A DNA stretch of 64,000 nucleotides. Source: Ciborinia camelliae (lineage: Eukaryota; Ascomycota; Leotiomycetes; Helotiales; Sclerotiniaceae). The translations under genes were made by a program, and so were the position numbers. The stretch lies in assembly GCA_025890175.1 (NCBI GenBank), contig JANPYM010000014.1, forward strand, positions 1 through 64,000, in the 5' to 3' direction. Below are positions 24,499 to 36,174 of the stretch, piece by piece (the stretch's first letter is position 1; every line of letters begins with the position of its first letter). The notes beneath the pieces were generated by a model. It saw only the letters and a program-made list of their open reading frames with translations. It was not told the DNA's origin and did not search any database.

Positions 24499-25656
24499 TT
24501 TGAATTTGGGTTTTAGAGGAGGATGAGAGGGGATGAGGGATGAGGGATGAGAGATGAAAGGGTGTATGTGACATTGTAAAATATATGAAGGATCCTATGC
24601 ATACCTACCCACCTACCTATTTATGCATATATGAAAGAAGATGACGAAAGATAAGCAAGGGAGCCATCGAGCCATCGAGCCATTAAGGAAGCGTTCAAGC
24701 GTTAGAGCGTTCAAACAAGCGAGCGAGTAATAATACGCATTATAGCCATTCAATTGAATTCAATTCAATATAGATTAACTCCACATCCACAATACAATAA
24801 AATACAATACAAACTCCAGCCTATTTCCAGCAACTTGAATAACAAGTGAAAGTGACACTGACAGTAACAAGTGAATGACAAGTGACAAGTGACAGTGACC
24901 GTGACAGTGACAGTGACAGTGACCGTGACAGTGAAGGGTGTGTAGTATTTTTCATCAAGAGCCTGACAATATGTATATACGTAGGTAGGTACGTGAGGGA
25001 CGACCTTCAAGCGAAGCTATCAACAAACATAAACTTAGTTGAAAGATTTGGGTTGAAGATGATCTTGCGGATTTGATGTAATTTAGCTAAAGAAAGAGGT
25101 AATGATTAGGCTATGCCCGATCCATGCTATGACCTGTTGAAACTTGAGCATCTGTTGATCTCAAATCCACGGGTTGGATGTAACAATATGCAATATGCCT
25201 TTCACGTTTTCATCGTTTCTCGCACGGAAACTCAAGGTCAACGAAATCTGCGGCTGATGAAAGTATTTGTTGTTGAGCAAGTGACTGTTGTCATGGCTAT
25301 CTGCATAAAACAATTGCCGTCTAGTAATGTGCAATGTTTCACCCATTGCAAAATAGTCTACATTGTTATAGTGCAATATATTTCAATATCAAGCTCCACC
25401 TCAAATGACTTGACCTGGTAATAGAAGGCCAGCTCACACTCTGCAATCTCCTTTCCTGTCCTGCAAAAGCCATCCATTCCTGTTTAAATCTTGTTGAAGC
25501 ACTTTCAAATTGTGGCTCAACTCCCATCATCCCTCATAAGTCACCGAAAGGACAATTCCCCATTTGCTTCCGACCAAAGCGTGTTCTCGCCCATCTCCTC
25601 TACCTAGGTACTGATGGAGATCCTCAAATGATTTTTCGATCACAAGTTGGAATCAT
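24499..25656. other. Intergenic region between convergent genes
   Basis: Lies between the 3' ends of the S28 gene (+) and the BTB gene (-). Holds a run of about ten GTGACA-like hexamers at 24875-24934, a few of them GTGACC, and a TACCTAGGTA palindrome at 25601. No gene was seen. Confidence 0.5.
24875..24934. repeat. Hexanucleotide repeat (GTGACA)n
   Basis: Roughly ten units of GTGACA, a few as GTGACC, downstream of the S28 gene. Simple slippage repeat without a coding frame. Confidence 0.9.
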
Positions 25657-26856
25657 TCATGAATAACATGAAATAGATCTTTCTTTCAGTGTAAAGGGGT
25701 CGAGAAGAATTGTAAACCTGGAGTGTTCCATAAATCGATAAAACAATGCTTCTGTGAATCCTTCAACCTTTTTCGCTATAGCCTGGACGGCTTTCGGCTT
25801 CAATTTTATCCCTTCTATAATTTTAATAGATTCCAGTGAGATGGCGGCGTCAACAACAAGTTCTCGAAGACAATTGCCATCTTCTGTCAAATTGAAGACA
25901 TCTTCAATGTATTGCTCTTTGAAGCAGCCCTCGCCGTATTTTATTAGAGCCGGTCGAAGGGCACTATAAATAAGAGTACTGACATCTCCCAAGTCGTATT
26001 TGTCGGCAAATAGGAAGAACGAGATGCATCTTTCGACTGTTTTCTTACCACAGTTGGTGATAGAAAGCGCATCTGCAACGGTGTTGTAAAGTATGTACTC
26101 TATGAGGACCTCGATGTCATCCACGGTATCATTAGGTAGCTCCATTATTTGTGTTTGTCCTTCCCTGAATTGTCCCTCGAAGCATCTGTCAAAAACTGGA
26201 GAATAGTGTGACAGAAGCTCCTTTGGTAACTTGAACGACTTCCTCTCTGGACCAACGAGTAATTCTACCTTTGGACCCGCTGCCATCCTGAGGAATTTAT
26301 CGTTAGCTTTTACAAGGAGGTAAAATTAGAAGTTGGGTACTAACTGGAGATAAGATTCATATGTAGGTTTCTGACGAGATTGGCGAAATCTGTTGTTCGA
26401 AGCGAGTCTCTTTGTCTTGTCAGAATTCAAAGTCTCAATTCGTTCGCTAACCATGCCACCCTCATCACCTGAGTTTGGGGTGGAACCGTGAACCAAATCT
26501 GGAGATAATTCGAAGTCGTCTGCGCCTAACATGTAACGAAATTTTGGCAGATCTGGCAGAGTTGGCTTTGGGTGGTGTCTTTGGGAAGGAGGTACTGCAA
26601 AAGTTTCGTCGGATATATCTGACGAGGCTTTTCGTTTAACTCCAGAAGCAGCAGTGGAGCTTGTAGGTGAAGAAGACCACGTTGCGAACATGGTGTGAGA
26701 TCCACGAGGAACACGTGCAGGCGTCAGATCAACCAGCTCGTCAGCGGCTTCTTGTTTAATTCCAGAAGAATCTTCAGACTTCATGGCTGCTGAATCTGTG
26801 AAGAACATCTTGTCAGCTTGGGAACTTCCAAAAACATAATCAAGTGATGAAACCAT
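25657..26856 (-). CDS. BTB/POZ domain protein
   Basis: Two exons, 26856-26345 and 26287-25657, with a 57-bp intron (GTTAGT...TCAG); 512 + 631 nt give 380 residues. Residues 1-170 are Ser/Thr/Pro-rich and probably disordered. From about residue 172 a BTB/POZ domain begins (VELLVGPERKSFKLPKELL, then YSPVFDRCFEGQFREGQTQ and a LPNDTVDDIEVLIEYIL segment). BTB domains dimerise and recruit cullin-3 ligases or chromatin factors. Fungal proteins of this stand-alone type have unknown partners. Without the intron the second exon starts with its own ATG, so a shorter 209-residue BTB-only product is conceivable. The join L-Q-M-A-A-G keeps frame and is preferred. Confidence 0.85.
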
Positions 26857-28005
26857 AACTCAGCGTGAAAATGATAGAAGACTCGTGGAAACCCAAATTC
26901 TCGAAGCATGATTGAAAAATGAGAAAAAGCTTACTACAGATCCCAAAGAATCAGATGAATGAGTGGAAATTACCTACTTTCTTAGTGCCGAGAAGTAAAC
27001 GAGCAGAGCTGCACTCTATGGTAGAGAATAACCTCTGAGTTGCGGTGATGAAGTTGAATAATATCAAATAGGTAATGCAATTCAGGATGAGATACGATTC
27101 TTTCTTAACTGGCGGAAGGAAATTGACCAATAAATAATCAACTTCAACACGATGTTTGATGAAATCCGACGAGATGAGATGAATGATAAAATTATCAAAT
27201 TGATGAAATCAAACAAGGAAAAAATCAAATCCGACAGAATCAGATGAAATAAGGATGGTCCTCCCACACTACGAGATGAGAATGTGAGGTTGTAAAAGAA
27301 AGAAAAAAGGAAAAAGGTGGGAGAAGAAAAGAATCAGATGAGAAATGAAGGTGAAGGTGAAGTTGGGCTAGTCAGATGTCTGGTGTGTCAATTGGAAGGA
27401 AGGAAGAAAGGCGGCGAAAGGGGAAAGAGCACGTGGGTTCCTATAGTTTACGGTCAAGTGACTGACTACCCGCTTAGGTTTGAGATTTGGGGAGCACTCC
27501 TGAAGTTCGGGTTATTTTGATGATGATGTGTATTGAAATGACTATGGTGATTTTGATGGAGTGTCAGATGATAGGATAGGCATTCATCTTCAACAAATTG
27601 ACCGATCAAAGGCATTTCTTTATCATCTTTTTCATCTCTGAGTGAAGATGAGTATTAGGTTGGGCCACAAGACTTGATGGCCACGAAATGATACTTGACC
27701 AAGAGGGAGGTAATCATCTCTGATCCCCTTTATCTTTAATTTAACCAGCAGTTCATTATCACTCGACCTCCCAGTGATACTTTGAGTATTCACATTCGCT
27801 ATCCAAAAAGAAGAGATGGTATTTTTCAAGAATCTATAATTGATTCAAATATTCCATATGTTGAAAAACAATGATGAGTTTTAAATTTCCCCCTTCATGA
27901 GCCCTCAAATTATGAGCGCTTGATGAATTGATCAGCCCTGCATGGTCCATCCTATGACAAGAGCTATAACCAAAGCTAATACACCTGCAAAGACTAAACG
28001 AGGAC
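26857..28005. other. Intergenic region
   Basis: AT-rich upstream flank of the BTB gene and downstream flank of the hexapeptide-repeat gene. 27932-28005 may be coding in an alternative frame for the latter. GATGA/AATCAGATGA words are frequent at 26940-27360. No other gene was recognised. Confidence 0.4.
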
Positions 28006-28629
28006 TCAAACTGTTGATATTTGCGGCCGAATCTGCCAAATCTGGAGCAGGACCTGTACAGTCAAAGACTGAGGAGCATCCTTGAATTTGCTGATGATTC
28101 TCATCCCATCACCGTGATAGTAATGAACGTCTTCAAGTGTGCTCCCATTCTTCGAATATTTGAACGTGATCCAATTTCCTGGCCCCATGTCATATCCACT
28201 GATGGTGAGGTTCTTCAAAAGATTCGATTGGAGTGTGAAATTTGTGTACTCCGTGATATCTGTGTACTGCGTGATATCTGTGTACTGCGTGATATCTGTG
28301 TACTCCATGATATCTGTGTACTGCGTGATATCATCCTGGCGTCTAATCTGAGTGCAGTTTGAGTTTTCTAGAAGCAAACTAGCCGTTTGATCACTTGCGT
28401 CTTCGGGGACAGGGGCAGTCATGAGCTTCGTAAGGGTACATTGGTAGGCGGCTATTGTCGTATTACAGGCCTGGGAGTGTATGGGCCAGTCCTCTGGGAG
28501 GTGGGGCCAATCGTAATCCAATTTCGGTCTTGGCTGGTATTTTGACGTTGCAAGGGTAAAAGGTGGGTATATGCCGGGTAGAGCGAAGAGGATGATGAGA
28601 GGGGCTGAAAGGCGGGTCGGATATTGCAT
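28006..28629 (-). CDS. Secreted protein with hexapeptide (DITQYT) repeats
   Basis: A single-exon frame of 207 residues. The N-terminus (MQYPTRLSAPLIILFALPGI...) is a signal peptide. The next ~75 residues carry four Cys/Asn-Thr sites, followed by about five copies of a six-residue unit D-I-T-x-Y-T encoded by an 18-bp DNA repeat (about 28240-28332 on the plus strand). Then comes a globular-looking segment (GYDMGPGNWITFKYSKNGST). I recognise no family. Oddity: about 20 residues before the stop the other frame becomes better. It encodes CSSVFDCTGPAPDLADSAAN and then a hydrophobic tail (LVFAGVLALVIALVIGW) ending at 27932, exactly what a GPI-anchored wall protein should have. A single missing base near 28085 would explain this. 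The gene is thus perhaps a GPI protein with a frameshift. Confidence 0.65.
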   Translation of the reverse strand: MQYPTRLSAPLIILFALPGIYPPFTLATSKYQPRPKLDYDWPHLPEDWPIHSQACNTTIAAYQCTLTKLMTAPVPEDASDQTASLLLENSNCTQIRRQDDITQYTDIMEYTDITQYTDITQYTDITEYTNFTLQSNLLKNLTISGYDMGPGNWITFKYSKNGSTLEDVHYYHGDGMRIISKFKDAPQSLTVQVLLQIWQIRPQISTV

Positions 28630-29180
28630 TTTCTATTAGTGGTGTTAGCCTAGAGAGTATTCCACACGGTATTGCCAAAGACTTACGTTTGAAAGTGGAG
28701 AATATTTGACGTTTTCTTACGCAGTGTTTGGCTGTCGAAGTAGAGCAGTCTGCATTGAATAGTGGTATTATTTAGCCTAGATTTATCGACTGGTACAAAT
28801 GGCACTACAAAGGACTTACGCTTAGCTATGGAACTTTTGGTGTATGTTTCATGTATGTGTATGTTTGGATGTCAACTGTCGAACAGTCTGTAACGGGCGG
28901 GGTGCATATGATTCGATTTACTCGTTGACTCATCCTCTTCGAGCTGTCAAGGATTCTCTCTCTATCAGATACTCGGAATGAATTGGAGTCGCGACGGATT
29001 AATCTGTAAACTAGCCATACTAAAGTCATTTGAATTTGGCTGTAAATAACTACAACTACGGTTATTAAAGAGAGGCTCCGAAATTCGTCAACACTCCTTT
29101 GCCTATCGCAAACATTCTTCTGACACCACACGCCACCCGCTTCTGATACTTTGATCTTTCCATGCAAACCTTGGAAGTAT
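28630..29180. other. Spacer between two secreted-protein genes
   Basis: About 550 bp between the hexapeptide-repeat gene and the deuterolysin stop codon. No start-to-stop frame here has a credible composition. It should contain the promoter of the former and the 3' end of the latter. Confidence 0.5.
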
Positions 29181-30353
29181 TTAACCAGTGCAACCACCAA
29201 GTCTGACAGATCCAGCATACATCTCATAAGTATCAGCATTGTTAGCGGCCTTGGCAGCCGACAAAGCCTTGGCAGCAGTTGGTCCATAAGCATAATCTTC
29301 AGTGCCATACAAATGGGTCATCTCATGCAAGATACTTCCCGCACGATCATAATCGAAATCCGTGCAATCAGGGGAGTATTCATCAAAACCCCAGTATCCA
29401 TTGCTTGGGCAAGGAACAATGACGTTGGCACTGGGAACTGTATAGAGCAATGCACTGCCGTCAGTGCAATCTGAGTAGGTATCCGTGCAAGAAATCTTGG
29501 GACTTGTTGTTTGGACGTTCTTGACATCGGTGTAGATGGCGCGGACGGCAGTTTCTTGGGATGTAGACTTGAACCAAGTGGTAAAGTAATAAGCAGCTGT
29601 GCCGGCCGCTGTATAAGCATTGGTAGCAAGAGTGATGGCATCTGCGACGGTAGTTTTGAGGGAAGTAGTTTGAGCAGTGGTGCAACCGCTGTAGGTTACC
29701 GAACGCTTTGAGATGCGGGACATGGGGGACAATGCATCTCTGGAGATGAGATCACTTGAAGAAAGAGTCAGTAGGTTCTATCTGTCTTGGATAAAAGATT
29801 ACTTACGATGCAACCTTGCTCTGGTCCGGAGTAATAGTAACCGTGTTGGAGGTGACGTCCTCGCAAAAAGTAGTTTGGTTCAACAAAGTTGGGGCAACTT
29901 CTCCTGTTACGTATCGGAAACCTTGGATAGCAGTGATATCAACTGTCTCGAGACCTTCAAGATTGTAAGTCTTGGCTGCGTTGATAGAAGCGGTCACTGT
30001 CTCGCCGGGTTGGATAGTCTGGAACATTGACGCGGAGAGACCAGTACGTTTGTAGTTAACATAAGTGCCTTTGAATTCAAGATCCTTCTCATCTGTAAAC
30101 AGTCAGTCATGAGGCTAAAGGCAAAGGAAGATTCACATATGACCATACCTGCGGAAGCCAAAAGATCTAAAGTAGAGTGGTCACTCAAGACGGTGTTGCC
30201 CTTGAAGACAGTAACAGTCTCGGCACCGGTGTTGGTGATTGCGACTTGAGCAACATGATCGGTGGTACTGGCAATCTCAACAGAGAGAGGGCAGCTTGAA
30301 GCAGCCATAGCTGCACCAGCGAGGGCGGCAACGGGGAGGATCTTGGAAAGCAT
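29181..30353 (-). CDS. Deuterolysin-type metalloprotease, peptidase family M35 (preproenzyme)
   Basis: Exons 30353-30149, 30092-29807 and 29754-29181, with introns of 56 and 52 bp. The 1065 nt give 354 residues. MLSKILPVAALAGAAMAAS is a signal peptide. The propeptide extends to a Lys-Arg site (SRISKR, about residue 181), leaving a mature enzyme of about 173 residues, the usual size for this family. The zinc site is HEMTH (about 307-311) followed by GTEDYAYG, whose Asp is the third ligand in deuterolysins. The prodomain carries Cys, and the mature part has Cys placed for disulfides. These neutral proteases are secreted and cleave basic nuclear-type proteins well. The loop between HEMTH and GTED is shorter than in the Aspergillus oryzae enzyme as I remember it. 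A TATTTATA box lies about 80 bp before the start codon. Confidence 0.93.
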
Positions 30354-33300
30354 GTTGAGTTCTTTGAGGTATTGACTTGACTTGAGACTTGGTTTGGAAG
30401 ATGGTTCTTCAATTAAGGGAGAAATACAAGACTATAAATACTGGTTTACTCCTCATTACTAAACGAGAACAATATCCCAGAAGAGGCAGGTAAACCAAGA
30501 GCCCCTCCGTTTAATAGACTCTATCTATCTATCATCATTTTGTGGCGATGCAAGTCGTCGCAAGCTTAACGATATCTTCCCATATATCTGCGCCGGCGAA
30601 GCCCAGTTAAAGGGTATGAACGACGAAGAAGGTCAAAACCAAGGCGGTTCAATAGAAAGTGTAGTATTCTCATCACTTGGCAATAGAAATCTTTCCCATA
30701 TAGAGCAACTCTATCTAATCTAGATATCAACGGCGCGGACCGCTTCCACTATGTATTGTTTGTTTGTTATAGATATCGAGCAGAACTCTTGAAGAACGAA
30801 GTTATTATGAATGGTGGGAAGATAGATTTTCCTAGGTGTGCCAATGCCGGATAAATTATTTAACTATACCACATTAGGCAGAGGGACAGTAGAAAGGGGG
30901 GCTTGGCGAGATGCGATAAACAATGGCATTATGCCAAGGCCAAGTGCCAAGCAGTTGCTTGTATTTTTGGCTCGAGGATTTGCTTACATAGGAAGGTCAA
31001 CATGGCGGTTTGCCAATTTGTGCCAATGATATCGACAAGATGGGTAAATACAAGTGCCGACCGCCAAGTATACAATGTTACAGTACCTTATCTCGCAATT
31101 TTATGTGATTAGAAGGATATATTCAAAAACGGCAACTCGGGGATGGTGGACTCACATTTGTTCCTGTATTTTATCGGCGATGAAGAACTCAAGAGAATCT
31201 CAGCATACTCCTGGGTATGGTGGCGATAACTCTTCCGACATTGTCATTTGGGAGGCCGATAACTTGGCTTCAGATGGCATTCTTCCTGTAAGCTAGGCCT
31301 CTAGTCTGCGATAAGAACTTTAAACTACAACATCATCCAATCAAAAAGAATAGTATTGCAAGAGAACAGTATTGAGAGTACTTCGGTCATTGGTGATAGA
31401 GACCGACGAGATTGATGAGATGAAGATGAGACGAAAGTTTCCCGGTACTGAGATGGCACTCTTATGGCGATGCGATGTGGGGTAATTCACCCGACATCAG
31501 CCCGGTCTCATGTAATAACAAACAGCAGCTGACATAGGTACCTATAGGTACTCTCTTTAATCTGATGAATATTCTTGCCTCGATTCAGTTCGACTTATAT
31601 GATTCCAATTATTCTCACATACCTTCGCTCTACTAGACACAGCTGTTCTTATACGACTGATATTATCTCACAAGAAACTCTAGTACCGTATTCCGTGACA
31701 GCATGGTTGGGGGTATGTTGCGTGCATGTTATCTGAAAATGCTTGATACTTATATTGTGATATCCAATGTTGGCTGCAATGATAATACAGGGATGGTTGT
31801 CATATCAGATCGCTGAGGATATCCGCATCGAATTTCAAGCAGGTCAACAGTTTGGCTGCAAAGTTTGTATATTCTAGGATTCTCCATATCTTTGACATAG
31901 TTAATTCTCTCCCGTTTTTGTTGTGTTTCATCTTGGTACTCGATTTGAAGAGGAAGTGGCAGCTTTGACTTAGGGTTTGTGAGGCTTATTTGTTATTGAA
32001 GTTATCATCCTTATCACCTAGAGTGATTTCATCCCATATAAAATGCCTGCCTTTTTGCCATCCATATTTCTTCAACTCCCTTATACGTCTCCTTTCACAT
32101 TCGTTTGACCATTAATAAACAAAATACAACTATTAAAACTTCTTAGCTTTTTGATTTACTTCACTCTAAGTAGTGCTATTCCTGTTACAGAGCGGGGTGG
32201 CATTGAAGTCTCACCATTCTTTCATAGATTACTCTGTACTGAATACTTTGCCCCTTTTACTTTTGACACCGGCACCAATAGTCGCTCTTTCCATCTCTTC
32301 TCCATATAAAGTATAATTCAATTATGATCAGCAGCCTCTTAGAAGCAACTCCTGCGGGGAGCAGGTCCGCCAAATATGGTTGGAAAAGCGGGCAGAACAT
32401 AATCACCAAAACTACCAAAAAACCCTTCGATTCCAACTTCCCTATGTTGTGCAGCTTTCCGGGGCAGTCTGTAAATACAGACAGTTGGGAAATTTGAGCA
32501 GTTCCTCAAACGCCCCCACCTGGTCTTTGGAGTATTGTTCCTCCGCAGCCTAAAAAAAGTTGAAATGTGTCATGCAGGACTGCTCTTGGTGCGAACATAA
32601 CTTTTATGGGGTGAGCATCCAGGTCCTTGCAAGAGGTTTTTATTAGGAGAGACCTTTTATTTTGATACTAAAGCTGAGTTCTGATATTCTTATCATGTAC
32701 TTTCTCTTAAGATCATGGATTTTTTTATTTGTGAGTGGAGTATAAACGTCAATTCTGAGTTAACATAAAATCGGATCCAGAAACTACAAAACCTATCTCA
32801 GAAGTCAGATCTGGATACCCCGATAATAATACTTGCTCATTCGTAGGTGTGGGTTCTATAACTAAAATGACAAGGGTAGTTCAAGGGATCTACTATCCGG
32901 CGCCTCCTCAAGCCATGCTTAATCTCACTTGCCCCTCAATATGAATCGATATAATTCGCTTAAGCTCAGAGTTTCGAGGGTTTCTTCTACTATGCATGGG
33001 CTACGACTTTTGTTGGCGCTTATAAGGTTACTTCCCCATGAATTTTTGGAAATTTAACCATATTTGTGGACTACGGTCTAATGTATGCTACTTTACTCTG
33101 AGAAAGGTATTTCAAAATCCAGAGAACTGGGCACAGGAGTGACTGGAGAACAATTCTGGTTGGAATTCATGTTAGAAAACAATTTGAAGAAAGCTTGTTG
33201 ATCTTCTAGCTGTTTATGCCGCTGGATATACATAACATTTCAGATCCACATCTTGTTTTTCTCAGACCACCTTGAGTTCATAGCCCATAAGGGCAATATA

Positions 33301-33736
33301 TAGTGGAGCATAAACCGACATTCATTGCGGGTCCATAAATTCTTGGCAAACGAAAACGTTCAAATACATCACTATCACACTACTAACCTCTATGCATGTG
33401 CCCTAAGTATAGAGTGACAAAGTTTTGTCTTACAATTGGCGGCTAACACACCATACATAACATTGCTGACATTCGCACCAACATGGTAAAATCCATTTAT
33501 GGACATAGGGACCCGACAGTTTGGTTCTGATCATGGGTGGCTTATTACTAACAACGGTTTGCCAAATGTTAGCACATTCACTTACATCAAATCAGCGGAC
33601 ATGAAATAAATGAATATGAAACGAGTAGCTCTCGTGGATTACTACATTATTGCACCTCTCCCCAAAAGAGATCACTTCTTCACAGCATCATTTTCGTATC
33701 CTTCATTCGACCGATTCTGAGCCTTCAATATACACA
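30354..33736. other. Long intergenic region
   Basis: No supported gene in 3.4 kb. Short overlapping frames at 30838-31296 occur in three phases at once and look like chance. A CATATAAA box at about 32035 followed by short pyrimidine-rich sequence could be an isolated promoter, but the frames downstream are under 60 codons. A TAGGTACCTA palindrome is at 31535. Confidence 0.4.
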
Positions 33737-34635
33737 ATGCACCTTCCTAAATTCCTCGAATTTGCAGGTTACCTTGGCTTGACTCATGGTGCTTGCAATA
33801 CAAATGTCACAATATCCGGACTCGGTGCAGGTTCTGATGGACAAACTGCCAGCAATAGCCAAATCGCACTATTCTCATTTGGCGGATCATCGTGTGGTTA
33901 GTTTCACCAGTCTCTCCATTTCTCAAAATCATGTTTTAACAAGAGTACACAGTTCCCAATACCACAGTTCACAGTTCGTCACCACCGCCAATCACCTATT
34001 TTCCATCCACTGATTTGACTACTTCCAGCTCAAGATATCACATATAGCCACATCAGTATTCGTAGTTCTTCTGACTCGGAGTGGTATAGCTACTACGGCT
34101 TCCCAACGTTTGACGTATCCGCCCACTGCGATATCCAAAGTTCCGGAGTCCCACTCCGAGAATTCGTTCAGACAGGCCACTTCACCTGGACACTGATCCC
34201 CGAGCAAAAAATCACCAACATCGTTTGCGAAACCACTCCCCATACCTTGGTCAATTTCATCGGGCGGGAAAAGGATGGGACACAAGTTTTCCGCACGGAA
34301 AAGGTGGTTGGGAATTCCGAGCTTGGATTTAGGTTTGGTGAGTCTTCTCTTCTCATTTCCTTGGGATTTCGAATGTCATTGAGATAGATAGATAATCTAA
34401 CAAGGAAATAGACACAGACAGCGCATCTACAATCCACCAACTCGAATCCACATACCCCAATTTCAGCTCCTGCAGAGTCTCCAACGGGAGGAATAAATTC
34501 TCATTCACAAAAACGGATCGTGGGATTTACACCATCAATCCCCCACAATCCAAATTGAAGATTTCGTGTCCGGATTTATCTTCTTATCCGTGGAAGGGGA
34601 CTTCGATGCCGAAGTTATACGTACAGAGTCCATGA
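33737..34635 (+). CDS. Small secreted six-cysteine protein, function unknown
   Basis: Three exons, 33737-33896, 34029-34337 and 34412-34635, joined by introns of 132 and 74 bp (GTTAGT...CCAG and GTGAGT...ATAG). The 693 nt give 230 residues with perfect phase continuity. The start MHLPKFLEFAGYLGLTHGAC fits a modest signal peptide cleaved near Ala-Cys. Six Cys (in GACN, SSCA, AHCD, IVCE, SCRV, SCPD) could form three disulfides. The predicted mature chain is Ser/Thr- and aromatic-rich and looks like a beta-sandwich. The size and cysteine pattern recall fungal secreted effector-like or Alt a 1-like proteins, but I cannot assign it. The minus-strand open frames at 34019-34440 are shadows of exon 2. 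Confidence 0.7.
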
Positions 34636-36174
34636 TGATTATGAGGGGGACATTGGGTAAATCGGTGTTTGGTTGGGCTATACAGGGAATGTACAATATT
34701 CGGGTTATTTCCGGGGGGCGTTTTCATACCACAGAGATGAAAATAGAATATCAACTCGTAGATCTTAGAATCAACTACAAAGAAATTTTTAATCCATGAT
34801 TCCTCCTCTCCTTTCCATCAATCATATCATCAACTCGAATCCCAATCCCAATTCCCATCCCCTCACCTCTCCAGCTCGCCATCCCACTAACACCTTCCAA
34901 CAAGCGTTGCACAGCTTACTATAAACCCATCTCACACCATCTCTAAATATACCCCAAAAACCAACAAAAATCTCCATCGACCTTGCCGTGCCTGCATAAC
35001 TACTCCACCACCTTCCTAGGTATTTTATCTCTGTAGGCGGCTAAGTACCCGGGTATCGTTACATCGCGAACTCGAGTCCATGCATAGATAAATATCCACT
35101 CGTATCCATCCAATCATCAATGGCGTTGTAGGGGTACCTGGTAATTGTACCTGGTGCTAATAGTTGGTTGCCGAGGGGTGTGTTCAGGGGTTTTTTTGCT
35201 CTAAAATATTGTGCAGTGTGTACATTTTATGGATAGACTTTCCTGCCACCCACCATAACATTTGGCAACTGTTGGGCATTCGTATAATCCTTCATATTAT
35301 TTCCTTGTTACTCAGGCAGACGTTACTAGAAATACCTAGTGTTTGTGTTTTAGCCAATGTTGGAGTATGTTGGAATTCGGCATGTATTCGATCATCTGTT
35401 ATTATTCATGTTTTATGTTGCGGCGAGACTCAAGCTAAAGTATTGTGATTTGCGAATTACACGTGCATTTTAAAGGTTGAAGTTCCAGAAGTAGCCGATT
35501 GACTTTACTATATGGCGGCGACCTGTTTCTGTTAAGTCCATAGATTGAGTCCACTAATCCCAAGACTCTCATGGCGTGAGAAACCACCCCTTCTCCCTCC
35601 CTAATAAACATAAATAATACCATTCTTACAATTCTTTATGGGATGTCTTGTTAATATATGGTGTCCCGTAATACATTCCACTGGATGAAGCCCGGTAATC
35701 TATACATCTTTAGTTATCACCTCGAGACAAACCATGATAAGCAGGCCAGGATGTCTCAGCAGCGCTAACATTCCAATCCATCATTTCTTTTCAGATCACC
35801 AGAGAAAGAAAGGCATAACAACGTGATACTCATATTCATTGTATTAGGCTTCATGCCGCGCCAATCTCCATAGAGAAGGTTAAGCTACTTAAGATATACA
35901 TTGTAGCAAATAATAATGAGACCCATGTATCCAGCCACCGAGCCAATCGTTTTCATCCTTGAAACACCAAGTAGAAAAGCAGTAGTTCCAAACAAGCTGC
36001 AATCTCAACACCGAGCCCTATCTTGTTTATTCAGACGCTCCATAACTATATTGCGAATAAACTCATATCAATACATGCATTTCCATGACCCCAACTCCTC
36101 GCTGAACTTTTTTACTCTCCATAGGCACAAATGAGATTCGTATCAGACACGTCTTCACAAACTGATCAAGGCTA
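34636..36174. other. Intergenic region
   Basis: Downstream flanks of the six-Cys gene (+) and of the 604-residue gene (-), which converge here. C-rich stretch at 34800-34970. No gene was recognised. Confidence 0.45.
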
